Made by a program: the position numbers and the translations under genes. This document shows, piece after piece, positions 27,169 through 37,959 of a stretch of DNA of 64,000 bases; position 1 is the first letter of the stretch, and each line of letters opens with the position of its first letter. The notes below the pieces were generated by a model, which was not told the origin of the DNA, made no database searches, and worked only from the letters and a program-made list of their open reading frames with translations. This DNA is from Synaphobranchus kaupii (lineage: Eukaryota; Chordata; Actinopteri; Anguilliformes; Synaphobranchidae): the NCBI GenBank assembly GCA_029718625.1, contig CM056376.1, positions 110,999,488-111,063,487 of the forward strand, given 5' to 3'.

Positions 27169-28045
27169 AAAAACCATGTCTGGTTAAGAAAAGGCTAACA
27201 AATTATTCTGTGCAACACAGAATGTGGGCAAAAATCAAGCCACTTACTTGGTGGTGGTCAACTCCCATAAAAAATATGCATAAATCTTAACCTTTACCCT
27301 TACCTGAAATTTTGCCTTTTTCCTGGGAACGTTGTCATAAGAGCTGACTTGACTCAGCACATCTTTTAGCTTTGCGCTGATTCCTGGCTTGTTCATGGCT
27401 TCGTGAATTCTCTGTGCAAACACAAGCAGCAGTTTAATTTTCTCAAAGATCTTACAAGTGCATGGGGAGCACACAAAGTGACCTTCTACTCAAACAATAA
27501 AGCACAATGTACCACAGGCTATAAGTTTAAACAGTCTTCAAACCATATGCTGTTATACTGAAAAATATAACATAAATGGTATCTTTATCCTTCCTAACAA
27601 TATCTCGACGTACACATTTATGTTAAACAAATGTCCAGAGTAACTCTGAATTCTCACCTGAATCCACTGCTGCTGTTTGACATCGCCTTTGTTAGACTTG
27701 GCTTCAAATCCCTTTCCTCCATACTTCTGATCTTCGCTGATACACTTGAGGTGATTCTTATAGTCATCTCCCCTGTTAAATAGAATAGCATTCAAACTGC
27801 ATTTTCGTAGACTTGATCTACCAGCAGAAAACTGTACAAATGTAATGGCTTATAGAAAGAATAGTTATAGAAGCAATAGAAACGGGTCATAGCAATACAT
27901 TTGTATCAGTGCAGAAGTCTTACCAGAAGTCTTTTCCGCAGTCGATGCAAGATAAAGTTTCACAGCCTCGGCAAATGTTCACGTGTTTCTCAACCTGGGC
28001 TTTCTTCAGGGACTCGCCGCACGCATTGCAAGTGAAAAATACCAT
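23477..28045 (-). CDS. lyar: LYAR nucleolar zinc-finger protein, 8 coding exons with two apparent frameshifts
   Basis: LYAR is a nucleolar cell-growth regulator involved in ribosome biogenesis. Minus-strand exons: 27924-28045, 27658-27772, 27304-27411, 27046-27129, 26213-26581, 25925-25987, 25095-25181 and 23477-23614, together 1086 bp (about 361 residues; human 379). Exon 1 starts MVFFTCNACGES and with exon 2 carries two Cys/His zinc-binding units (CNAC, CRGC/CIDC, then HLKC). Exons 3-4 hold VPRKKAKFQNWMKNSLK. Exon 5 is a Lys/Arg/Glu-rich nucleolar-targeting region including KKNKRERKEERQKK. Exon 7 starts GKFNWKGTIKAVLK, and exon 8 is the conserved C-terminus ending VRLIK. Frame continuity needs one extra base in the A5 run at 26244-26248 and one fewer in the G4 run at 25123-25126; read literally the protein stops in exon 7. 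A Tc1 remnant occupies intron 7. The gene is divergent from zbtb49. Confidence 0.92.
23866..25026 (-). mobile_element. Tc1-like transposon with ~214-bp inverted repeats, internally deleted (lyar intron 7)
   Basis: The left end CAACCCCTGGCAAAAATTATG and the right end TTTTTGCCAGGGGTTG are inverted repeats extending ~214 bp into each side; TA flanks both ends (23864-23865, 25027-25028). Between them lies a broken minus-strand transposase. The copy is 1161 bp, shorter than the usual ~1.6 kb. It sits between lyar coding exons 7 and 8. Confidence 0.9.
24148..24825 (-). pseudogene. Tc1 transposase remnant lacking the first catalytic Asp region
   Basis: The remnant keeps part of the DNA-binding region (DRTVRNRLNEMGFTYRK), then jumps directly to CLKKAIKFPQSFMIWGCMS, so the central part that carries the first catalytic Asp is missing. 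It keeps FQDDNASCHRA and SPDLSPIENLW (second Asp and the Glu), then shifts frame after LWWKF before the C-terminal MPQRIQA-IKARGG motif. It cannot encode an active enzyme. Confidence 0.85.
25463..25600. mobile_element. Small MITE, GGGCCTGATTTACTAAGAC family, copy 2 (lyar intron 6)
   Basis: It shares the left terminus GGGCCTGATTTACTAAGACC and the word TTTTAGCACA with the copy at 6965-7108. The right end is degraded. Confidence 0.6.
27134..27166 (+). repeat. (CA)n microsatellite in lyar intron 3
   Basis: About 33 bp of CA repeat directly beside the lyar exon 4 acceptor (exon begins at 27129 on the minus strand), so the sense-strand tract just upstream of the splice site is GT-rich. Confidence 0.85.
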
Positions 28046-29462
28046 TCTCGCTGTGAGTGCGATCAGCTAAGTTGTGAAGGAGGCTTGCTTCGCCTTTAGT
28101 ATGTGTCGTCTTTTTTCTCTTCCAAGGCTAGGCGGTGGGACCAGGGTGGGACACGCTGAAAGAACAGTACACATATATAGTGTAGCTAAGTCACACATTG
28201 CATTTTAGAGAAGCCGCCAAACAGCTACGCCAATCGTTTACAACGCCGGGTAGCAAAACTCGTATGGCCAGTGATGTTAGCATTCTGCGCAGATCTTAAC
28301 GCGTCGACATGCTCTGAACAACCGCCTTAAAATAAAAAGCATTTTGTTTGCTACTCACCAAAGAACTAGTAATGTGTGTATGACTATGTGAGACAGCTGC
28401 ACTTCCTGCTGTTCTGTAAAGTTAACAGTCCACACCGTCCTCTGCTGCTCACGTTGCCTTCCTCAGGTTCCGGAAAACGAGTAACCTTGTTTATATTCCG
28501 CTGAACACGACAGTCCATTGACATGGTTCCGACCTGCCCTCATCGGCTTCGTTTCCACCGAATTGTCATTTCATAATGTAGTTGCCCATCGTAAGGTTTA
28601 TACATCGTCTAAAGCGTTGGGTCACGCAACCCCGTTACCGAACTTTAGGTTTTACAGTGCGTAAGGGGGAAACAATTTAAAATACAGAGCGCCACAAATC
28701 CACCATTTAAAGAGGAAGTGATGTAACAGGTTCAGCCGGGGCTTGGTGACTGATCATCCAAACAAAACAGGTTAGGAAGTTCCAACTCATTTTAGGGAAA
28801 TAATTTTCCCTTTTTGATCATCTTATTGATTGTAGCCAAAGTTATATGATCATTTTAAAACATAGTATGGGCATGGTGGCGAATTTTCGGGATTTTCGTT
28901 GAATTTCGTGTTCTAACCCTAATTTTACCAACAAACTTACTGTTTGCGGTTTAGAGCTAGCACAGCGATGATACGCGTGACAGACCAGCTGTAACAGTTA
29001 CCACGGCCGCAATTTTGTCTTGGCTGGTCTCTAGACAGACAAGCGGTAGCCAGATCGTGTAGTTCAATTTTCAGTTCTACATCATGCCAGTCTCTCTCCT
29101 ATGTTGCAAGCTGTATGGATAAATTCCGTGCGAGTTTATTCGTTCGGTCTCGTTAGCTTGCTGCTTTCTTCAGTGACGGCTAATATCTAGCTAGCTAATA
29201 TTGGAAACAGCTTGATTAGTCATGCAGCTAATTTAGGTCATTGGCTTGGTTAATCGTGTGTTGGATACATGATCATTGGTTTTTGTTAAACTTGTATACT
29301 GGCAACAATGCACAGTCAGTTTAGTTGGTGAATTGCAGTTAGCAAGTTAGAATTGATATGCGGAGACACAGCAAATGAGAAACATTGCAACCCGTATATA
29401 CCCTAACACAACACTAACACATTGTATGCACGCTTGTTTTTCTTGGTTTGTTTGTTTTCCAG
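28046..29462. promoter_or_regulatory. Shared upstream region of lyar (-) and zbtb49 (+)
   Basis: The two genes are divergently transcribed, with start codons 1.47 kb apart. On the lyar side the first coding exon begins with 5' UTR at 28155 (acceptor TTCTTTCAG). On the zbtb49 side the coding exon begins at 29463 after a T-rich acceptor (TTGTTTTCCAG), so both genes have upstream non-coding exons inside this interval. Their exact positions and the transcription starts cannot be fixed from sequence alone. The head-to-head arrangement is the same in human. Confidence 0.6.
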
Positions 29463-29513
29463 TTGTCATGAGGTCTACACGTCGCGTTCTTGGGTGAGGA
29501 GGGACGGAAGAGC

Positions 29514-32500
29514 ATGGACGGTCTGTCCAGCCACAGCGCCTACCTGCTGCAGCAGCTGCAAGAGCAGCGCATCCAGGGTCTGCTGTGCGACTGCATGCTG
29601 GTCGTCAAGGGCGTCTGCTTCAAGGCCCACAAAAACGTCTTGGCTGCGTTTAGTCCGTATTTCAGGTGCGGTGCTACTAGCTACTTAACTTTTTTTTGTT
29701 GCTGCAGAAAATGTTAACGAAGTAAAACAACGTTACGCTATAAGCCTTTAGACCTTTGATACGAGAGACATTTTAGATATCGTCAGTATTTCAGCTGCCA
29801 AGTTAGAAATTAAATTTTTTTCCCCTCCTTGCTGTCTATCAGGTCCTTGTTTCAGAATGCGCGGAGTCAGAAGAATGACGTTTTCCAACTGGTGATCCAG
29901 GATGTGGGAGGCATCGGCCAAATGCTGGATTACATGTACACATCTCACCTGGACGTGAACCAGGACAATGTGCATGGGATACTGGACATCGCCCAGTGCC
30001 TGCAGGTCCCCAACGTGTTGGGCATGTGCAACAACTTCCTAAAGGCACGCTCAGAAGCTTCCGGCTGCGTCCCCAGCTCCTCTTTGGCCTTCCCTCTGTC
30101 CGCCGTCTTGCCCTCGGACACGGATTGCCTCCTGGGTGCCCCTTTGCCACCTGACATCGACCTGCACTGCCCTCCCTCGGACGCCCAGAGACCCCAGTGC
30201 GTCCCCTCAGAGCTGGACGCCTCCCGGAGGGTAGGGCTACACCCCAGCCACTCTTTCGAGACGCCCGGTGGAACACTGGCCACGCCTGAGAAGCAGCTGG
30301 TGCAGGGGCACAAGCTGCGAAACCTTTACAGCAAGCAGTGCTTGAGGCAGAGTTCCACCTTGAACGGTGGCTCCGCCCCCAACCCAAACCCCTCCCTTAA
30401 CCCGAACCCTGTCCCCATCCCCATGGTGGTGGCAGCTGAGGAGCCCCCCCCACCCGTAGCTGCCCCACCAAACATCTCCGCCCCCATGGACATCCCCACG
30501 TGTTTGCCGAACAATCCCCCGCCCCCTTCTCAGCCCGCTGATGCGTGTCCTACCTCCCCCTCGGCCATGCCCAACTCCGGAGGCAAGGGCTCCCCGTTTA
30601 ACAGGCAGATGCGCCCCAAAAAGGCCGTATACCTCAAGAAGTATAACTACCTGCGGTCCCAGAAGGCTCTGGAGGAGCTGGAGGAGCGGACGGAGGTGCC
30701 AGACCCCCTCCTGAAAGAGAGCAGCCTGGCAGAGCCCGCCAAAGAGCCGGAGGAGAGCCAGGCAGGGAGCCCGGTGGCTCTGGAGCGGGACACGGAGCCC
30801 TCGCTGGTGTCCGGATCGCAGCCCCCCTCCCCTCTGCCCCCGGCCCCCTCCGCGGGCCCGGAGCAGAGCGCGGGTAACGGGACAGAGGAGCTCGGCCAGC
30901 ACAAGCAGCACTGCTGCGAGATGTGTGGGAAAACATTCAAACATCCCAGCAATCTGGAGCTCCACAAGCGCTCGCACACCGGTGAGTGGGCCAGCCTCAC
31001 CACAGACCTCAGATACTGGTCACCTCGGTCATCAGGCTGTTGTTATATCACCGTCGCTTCGCTCGGTGATGCTCTCCTAACGGTGTTTGGGGGAATCTCG
31101 CTGAGATCGCATGCTGGTTTCAGCTGATTGTTAATGTCACCGCTGCTTCACTCAACAATTAATTTGCACAACAGTGCGTGGTTAATCACACCACAAACCT
31201 CAGACAAAGGTGACCTCCAACCTCTGCTAATCTCCCCACTGCTTCACCTAATGATGCACTTCTGCATCCTTGTACAGTTACTTGCGCCACAAACCTCATG
31301 CACTGGTGACCTTGCTAATCAATGCGTAGTTATTTTCACTGCTGCTTTACCACGCAATAATGTGCTCGCTCCAAGGATGTTTTGACTGTTGCGTCAGTAA
31401 TTATGCAAGTGCTCAGCCCCACAAGCATTCATTCACACCCCAGTGTTGAGGTGACCTCACCGCAATATAACTGGACAATTTTGAGATGACAATTTTTCAT
31501 TCATTACTGAATGTTGTCAGGAATTCACCCCAACGTAGCAATGTAGCTCACAGGGTTTTTGATGCGGGTACCTATGACCAGTTAAAGTTCTGTTTGTAAT
31601 CTAACAGGTGAGAAACCGTTCCAGTGTAACATCTGTGGGAAGAACTTCTCACAGGTAAGCGCCCTGAACTGCCGAAACCATGATGTGCGATTTTTAATGA
31701 GAAATTGATTGAATAAGCGCAAATGGGTATCTGATGGAGAGTTGTGTTTTTCTCTGCTTTGACAGGCGGGTAATCTGCAGACACATTTACGGCGACATTC
31801 AGGAGAGAAACCGTACATTTGTGAAATCTGTGGCAAAAGGTAATTCGTTGGGCTGGGTTTTTTGGATTTCAGTGTCCTGTTATGGATGAGGCTTGTGTGT
31901 TGAACCAGTGTCCTACATGAGTGCTCTGTCTGATATAATGTCTCAAAAGCGAGTGTTATTTGAGACAGTCTCACACATCTGTCTGTTGTCTTAGACTTTC
32001 AAACAGAAGTGCTCTGTCTGACACAGGGGACAGGAGTGCAGTATCCTCTCTATGTCCCTCTCTGCTGTCCCTCCCTATGTCCTCTCTATGTCCCTCTCTG
32101 CTGTCCCTCCCTATGCCCTCTCTATGTCTCTCTCTGCTGTCCCTCCCTATGTCCTCTCTATGTCTCTCTCTGCTGTCCCTCCCTATGTCCTCTCTATGTC
32201 CCTCTCTGCTGTCCCTCCCTATGTCCTCTCTATGTCCCTCTCTGCTGTCCCTCCCTATGTCCTCTCTATGTCACTCACTCCTGTCCCTCCCTATGTCCTC
32301 TCTGTGTCTCTCTCTGCTGTCCCTCCCTATGTCCTCTCTATGTCACTCACTCCTGTCCCTCCCTATGTCCTCTCTGTGTCTCTCTCTGCTGTCCCTCCCT
32401 ATGTCCTCTCTATGTCCCTCTCTGCTGTCCCTCCCTATGCCCTCTCTATGTCCCTCTCTGCTGTCCCTCCCTATGCCCTCTCTATGTCTCTCTATGCTGT

Positions 32501-35500
32501 CCCTCCCTATGTCCTCTCTATGTCCCTCTCTGCTGTCCCTCCCTATGCCCTCTCTATGTATCTCTGCTGTCCCTCCCTTTGTCCTCTCTATGTCTCTCTC
32601 TGCTGTCCCTCCCTATGTCCTCTCTATGTCACTCCTGTCCCTCCCTATGTCCTCTCTATGTCTCTCTCTGCTGTCCCTCCCTATGTCCTCTCTATGTCCC
32701 TCACTGCGTCCCTCTCTATGTCCTCTCTGTGTGACACAGTTTTGCAGCCTCTGGGGATGTCCAGCGGCACATTGTGATCCACACTGGAGAGCGTCCACAT
32801 CTGTGTGACATCTGTGGGAGAGGTAAACACGGTCACAGCAAACTCCAACAAACATACACTCACACACTCACATACTCACATGCTCTCTCACACACACACA
32901 CACACACACACTCACATACACACACACACATACACACACACACAAGTAGACTTGCTCGAACCCATGTTGTCACTGACATCATAGAACCACCTGAATTACA
33001 CCTGTTTGAGGGTCAAAAGGAATCGCCGTTAAATGGGAATTCCACCGGGGGAAAAAAATATTATTTGTAGAAAAGTAACTGTCGTCCTGATTAAAATGAG
33101 CTCTCAGCCAACTCTCTACCTGTAGTGAGTGCAGAGATAAGGTAAAACTACTGCACATGTTCCAGGTACCTGCTTTACTATAGACTACAATGGGGCCGGC
33201 GCTTACAGTCTATAGGCGGGCGTCAGACAATGCCAGTCACAGGTTTCCACTTCTACAGAATACAAACGGAGGGCCTGGGCGTTACTACTTGGGCGGATCC
33301 GAATAAACTAAACTTGGCATGGAAGCCGTTCTACTCGCTAGCCACAAAGAAAGGAAATTGAGATTAATAGTGTTCAGTTCAGTTTGCTTTTGTGCTTAAG
33401 TTCTACTTAAAAGAAAATGCCACTTGGCTGTATTGACAAATTGCAAGGGTTTAACATCGCGAAGGAAGGTATTTATTTTACCGGCTTTTGCAAGATGAGG
33501 ATGAGAATCAATGCTGACTGCAATTGGGAACGCTAAATATCCTCCAGATACACCTGGAGACACAGCTAAGGAATGTGCGAGTGTGTAGCAGGCACTTACG
33601 CCCAGGTGACTTTGAGGAGAACATTCGGGCCTAGTATGGGAGGTATCGCCAAATTCAGTTTACTGGCCTATTGTAGTTTTTCAAAAATGAGGAAGGGTAC
33701 GTCATTTTGACCAAATTTGCATCTTTCGTTGCCGATATTTCTGTTCAGAAATTGTTTTGGCCAGCCACAAAGAGAGACTTAATCAGTTACGATGACAATT
33801 GGCTTGAAGTTTAAACATATAGCAGTATATAGGGGTGCCTGTAAGAGCACTGTCCACGTGCTCATTGCGAGCCACGACGTCGGTGGTTCAAATCTGGCCG
33901 CGCGACCTTTGTCACATGTCTCTCCCTCTCTCTCGTTCCCATTCTTCATGTCTCTATACACTGTACTGTCCAATAAAGCTGAAAAGCCCTAAAAATATAG
34001 AGCCCATTTTAATGTAAGTGGAGTCATTTTCCGTCAGTCACCATGTTATTTCTCTTCAGGGTTCAGCAACTTCAGCAACCTGAAGGAGCACAAGAAGACC
34101 CACACGACTGACAAAGTGTTCACCTGTGACCAGTGTGGCAAGTCTTTCAACATGCAGAGGAAGCTGTTAAAACACAGAGTCCGCCACTCGGGAGAGAGAC
34201 CGTACAGCTGTCCGACATGTGGTGAGTGCGACTACACTGCTCTCACTGAAATGGAGACCCACACAGCTTTTGTGTGTTGTCAGTTTTAGAGACCATACAG
34301 CTATGAGATGTGGTGAGTGAGAGAGAGCCATCTAGTGTTCTGCCGTGCGCTGTAAGAGATTCACGTTTAATCATAAGAACAGAGTGAGTGACACATTGCC
34401 GAAACCTACCAACCTAGCTAGCCCTAAAAAACTGGAAATAAAACAACACCATCGTTGTTGAAGTGAAAACATTAATGAAAGGAGTCTTTAGCGTGTTTGT
34501 GTGGATTAGTTATTGTCACGGCTAATCTACTGTACGTATGCTTGTGTCTGTGTGTGCGTGTGCTTGTGTCTGTGTGTGCGTGTGCTTGTGTCTGTGTGTG
34601 CGTGTGCTTGTGTCTGTGTGTGCGGGTGCTTGTGTCTGTGTGCGGGTGCTTGTGTTCGTGTGTGCGGGTGCTTGTGTCCGTGTGTGCTTGTGTCTGTGTG
34701 CGTGTGCTTGTGTCTGTGTGTGCGGGTGCTTGTGTCTGTGTGTGCGGGTGCTTGTGTCCGTGTGTGCTTGTGTCTGTGTGCGTGTGCTTGTGTCTGTGTG
34801 TGCGGGTGCTTGTGTCTGTGTGTGCGGGTGCTTGTGTCTGTGTGTGCGGGTGCTTGTGTCTGTGTGTTCGGGTGCTTGTGTCTGTGTGTGCGTGTGCTTG
34901 TGTCCCTTGTGTCCGTGTGTGCGTGTGCTTGTGTCTGTGTGTGCGGGTGCTTGTGTCTGTGTGCGTGTGCTTGTGTCTGTGTGTGCGGGTGCTTGTGTCT
35001 GTGTGTGCGGGTGCTTGTGTCCGTGTGTGCTTGTGTCTGTGTGCGTGTGCTTGTGTCTGTGTGTGCGGGTGCTTGTGTCTGTGTGTGCGGGTGCTTGTGT
35101 CTGTGTGTGCGGGTGCTTGTGTCTGTGTGTTCGGGTGCTTGTGTCTGTGTGTGCGTGTGCTTGTGTCCCTTGTGTCCGTGTGTGCGTGTGCTTGTGTCTG
35201 TGTGTGCGTGTGCTTGTGTCTGTGTGTGCGTGTGCTTGTGTCTGTGTGTGCGTGTGCTTGTGTCTGTGTGTGCGGGTGCTTGTGTCTGTGTGTGCGTGTG
35301 CTTGTGTCCGTGTGTGCGGGTGCTTGTGTCTGTGTGTGCGGGTGCTTGTGTCTGTGTGTGCGGGTGCTTGTGTCTGTGTATGCGGGTGCTTGTGTCCGTG
35401 TGTGCGGGTGCTTATGTCTGTGTGTGCGTGTGCTTGTGTCTGTGTGTGCGGGTGCTTGTGTCTGTGTGCGGGTGCTTGTGTCTGTGTGTGCGGGTGCTTG

Positions 35501-36439
35501 TGTCTGTGTGTGCGTGTGCTTGTGTCTGTGTTGTGCTTGTGTCTGTGTGTGCGGGTGCTTGTGTCTGTGTGCGGGTGCTTGTGTCTGTGTGTGCGGGTGC
35601 TTGTGTCTGTGTATGCGGGTGCTTGTGTCTGTGTGTGCTTGTGCTTGTGTCTGTGTGTGCGGGTGCTTGTGTCTGTGTGTGCGGGTGCTTGTGTCTGTGT
35701 GTGCGGGTGCTTGTGTCTGTGTATGCGGGTGCTTGTGTCCCTCCCTCAGAGAAGTGCTTTGCGGGGTCAGGTGATCTGCGGAGGCACGTGCGGACGCACA
35801 CGGGCGAAAGGCCGTACAGCTGTGACGCCTGTGGAAAGAGTTTCACGCGCTCAGCAGTCCTGCGTCGCCATCGCACCGCACACTGCCGCAACGAGGCCGA
35901 CGCCTCTGCGGGGGAGGGGCTGGATGAGGGATCTCCCTTCTTCCAGCCTGCCGGTCACAGCAAGCCCCTCCCAGATCCTGAGCCCTACTCCGCCCTCCTG
36001 CCCCCCCCACCCGGCCCCGGCAAGCCCCAGCCTGCCCACGACGAGCCCGCTCCCAGCATGCACCTCAGTCCCACCTCCTTCTCCGAACTCCGCTCCGCAG
36101 AGCCCCACCACCACCACAACCACCTCTCCCCCCAGCAGGAGAAATGCCCTCCCCCAGACACCGTCAAGATCCCCAAACCCCCCGCACCTCCCCCCACACG
36201 ACTCCTTCGCCTACCCCGAAGAGAACGCCCCCGCGGGAGGGGAGGAGCCGCTCCAGGGTCACGCCCCTTCCATGATCCGTCCCTCCCTGTCCACGCTGGA
36301 CAATCACTGCGGCCTCCCGCTGGGCCATCGGACCAACAGCGCCCCCTACAGGAACAACGACGGACCCTTTTTCTCCAGCGTCACACTGTGGGGGCTGGCC
36401 ATGAAGACCCTGCAGAATGATGCCTGCATGGAGCAGTAA
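29514..36439 (+). CDS. zbtb49: Zinc finger and BTB domain protein 49, 7 coding exons, one apparent frameshift in the last exon
   Basis: ZBTB49 is a nuclear BTB-C2H2 transcription factor. Coding exons: 29514-29665, 29843-30981, 31608-31654, 31766-31839, 32740-32822, 34060-34221 and 35750-36439; phases agree, giving ~781 residues (human 765). Exons 1-2 encode the BTB/POZ domain ([20 protein letters not shown] to [11 protein letters not shown]). A Pro-rich linker follows. Seven C2H2 fingers run from [12 protein letters not shown] to [11 protein letters not shown], split across exons 2-7, with TGE(K/R)P linkers. The tail ends [17 protein letters not shown], highly conserved with human. The tail needs a +1 frame change, explained by one surplus C in a C6 run at 36178-36183 or 36190-36195. 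Introns 5 and 7 (counting from the first coding exon: 31840-32739 and 34222-35749) are filled by minisatellites. Confidence 0.95.
30982..31607 (+). other. zbtb49 intron with degenerate ~90-bp repeats
   Basis: This intron contains loose repeats of phrases such as CACAAACCTCA, GGTGACCT and CACTGCTTCAC, spaced ~80-100 bp apart between 31000 and 31330. It looks like an old decayed minisatellite. No gene is present; the open frame continuing exon 2 into it is read-through. Confidence 0.5.
32045..32726 (+). repeat. 36-bp pyrimidine-rich minisatellite in zbtb49 intron 4/5
   Basis: About 19 units of a 36-bp repeat (core CTGCTGTCCCTCCCTATGTC plus CTCTCTATGTCCCTCT), nearly all C and T on the sense strand. 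Because 36 is a multiple of three, all three plus frames stay open and give 240-280-codon artefacts. The array stops only ~13 nt before the CACAG acceptor at 32735-32739, so it supplies the whole polypyrimidine region. Confidence 0.95.
32890..32944 (+). repeat. (CA)n microsatellite, imperfect
   Basis: CA-rich stretch just downstream of a zbtb49 zinc-finger exon donor. Confidence 0.8.
32945..34059 (+). other. zbtb49 intron sequence
   Basis: No gene or clear repeat recognised; short open frames here lack domain similarity. It ends with the acceptor TTCTCTTCAG at 34050-34059. Confidence 0.4.
34535..35740 (+). repeat. 22-bp GT-rich minisatellite with higher-order structure in the last zbtb49 intron
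   Basis: About 54 units of TGTGTGCGGGTGCTTGTGTC and variants (CGTGTG, 20-bp and 24-bp forms). A longer pattern, including rare variants TGTTCGGG and GTGTCCCTTGTGTCC, recurs 264 bp apart (34865 and 35128), showing duplication of a 12-unit block. The array ends beside the acceptor CCCTCCCTCAG (35749). It creates 400-635-codon open frames of Cys, Val and Leu that run into the last zbtb49 exon and are not real proteins. Confidence 0.95.
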
Positions 36440-37959
36440 GACACGGGCAGGCCTCCTGGGCCTGAATATCACAAAAGCACCATGGGACAAAACACAGCAC
36501 TGTTCAAATTTAATATATAATACAGACCTATTTTCTTATATTAATTTCTTTCCAAAATAATGAAATATACTTATTTTTGTTTTTTATTTTGTACTGTGTG
36601 AGCAATAAGATAAAAATACTTTATGCAGATGTGTAAAAAAAAAAAAAATTCTCCTTTTCTTTGAGCAGGTGGCTTACTTCTAAAATAATGAAATTAAAAG
36701 TTGGTGTCACTGTCAGCATACAAATTTGTACAAGAAATGTTTATTTGTGATTAATATTAATGCCATTTGGAAATGCGGTAATATCAGATGTTTAGGATCC
36801 ATAATTAGGCAGACACTGAAGCTTATGCAGCAAAGCTTGACAGAAAACTTCTGCTGTAGGGTGTAGATCAGGCTTCTCAAACTAAATGTTCTGGAGCACT
36901 TCAGTGTCTGTCGTCTGGGTTTGAGTCCGTGATTGACAGCTCATAAAGGGCGAGTGCCACCTTTTATGTACTTCTTGAAACCTCCCCATCACTGCTGTTT
37001 AGTCCGCTGGACTAATTGGTCCGGGTGAAAAAATGTTAGAGAAGGATGCAAAGTCCAGTAAAGAGAGAAGATTGTGCCGCTGTCATAAACTCTTAGGGCT
37101 ACAAGGTGCAGTCAAATAAACCAGCAATCAGCACTGCTGTGCACTACATCTCTATCTTACTTAGTTTAAATGTGCTTTTTGCAGGTAATATGCTGACAAT
37201 CGGAGCCCATAACGCGAGCTGAAACTGCATGCGCGAACCTTATGATATGACAGACATTTCGTAAGAGTCTAATGAAGTGGGCTGCAGCAGGTTCATCTTA
37301 ACTCCAGACACTGGTGCTGCCGACGTCTGTTACGGTTCCGCGCACTGTACTCGGAAATTGAATTGCCTATAGCCTAAACACGCCAAAGTTTGTGATTCTA
37401 TTTGTCTGCTAAATTTTAGCCTATGGCACAATCATTCTGTGTTATGTAGTGTTTTGCGGTATTTCCTGCGACTTGGAAACGTGACATGATATCGCAGCAG
37501 CAATGCCTTGGGGCGGCGGACTCATCTCCCGCTCAGCAAAATTCAGACGGCTGGAATGTTCATCCCTTCATAATGAGATGAGACAATAGCAGGCCTATTG
37601 TCGATGCTGGCTCGTGGGTACAGCGACAGCCGTCGGAACCTCAGACAAAGCTCCCGTTAAAACACCACTACTAGGCTATATCCGCACTAAACTAGCCTCT
37701 TGGTGACCGTAACATCGTAAGCTCACTGTTTACCATCAATCTACTAGACTGGAAAAAAGGTCAGTGTCTACTGTCACCACCGCGTATTCATACAGGTGAG
37801 GGCTGAAGCTGCGTAAAACAGCCATAATGGGCACTGGGTGCTTTCCCGACGCGCGAACGCAAAAACGCTCAAGACTGAGAATCCCGGAATAGTCAAGCAG
37901 CCCGGAGTGGTGATATTTTATAGGTCCGGCTGGCTAAGAAATCGCCAATTTTTAATAAC
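36440..37959. other. zbtb49 3' region and spink4 upstream; no further gene seen
   Basis: AT-rich 3' UTR-like sequence follows the zbtb49 stop, then unique spacer. The stretch ATATTTTATAGG at 37912-37923 could be a TATA-type element for the downstream inhibitor gene, ~37 nt before its ATG. Confidence 0.4.

Noticed and set aside
29839..31003. Long minus-strand frames opposite zbtb49 exon 2
   Set aside because: Antisense shadows of a GC-rich coding exon.
31960..32808. Open frames of 240-280 codons with a 12-residue repeat ([12 protein letters not shown] type)
   Set aside because: 36-bp minisatellite in a zbtb49 intron; open in all three plus frames, flanked by clear splice sites.
34497..36439. 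Very long plus-strand open frames (425-635 codons) rich in Cys, Val and Leu
   Set aside because: They are translations of the 22-bp GT-rich minisatellite running into the last zbtb49 exon; all three frames are open because of the repeat.
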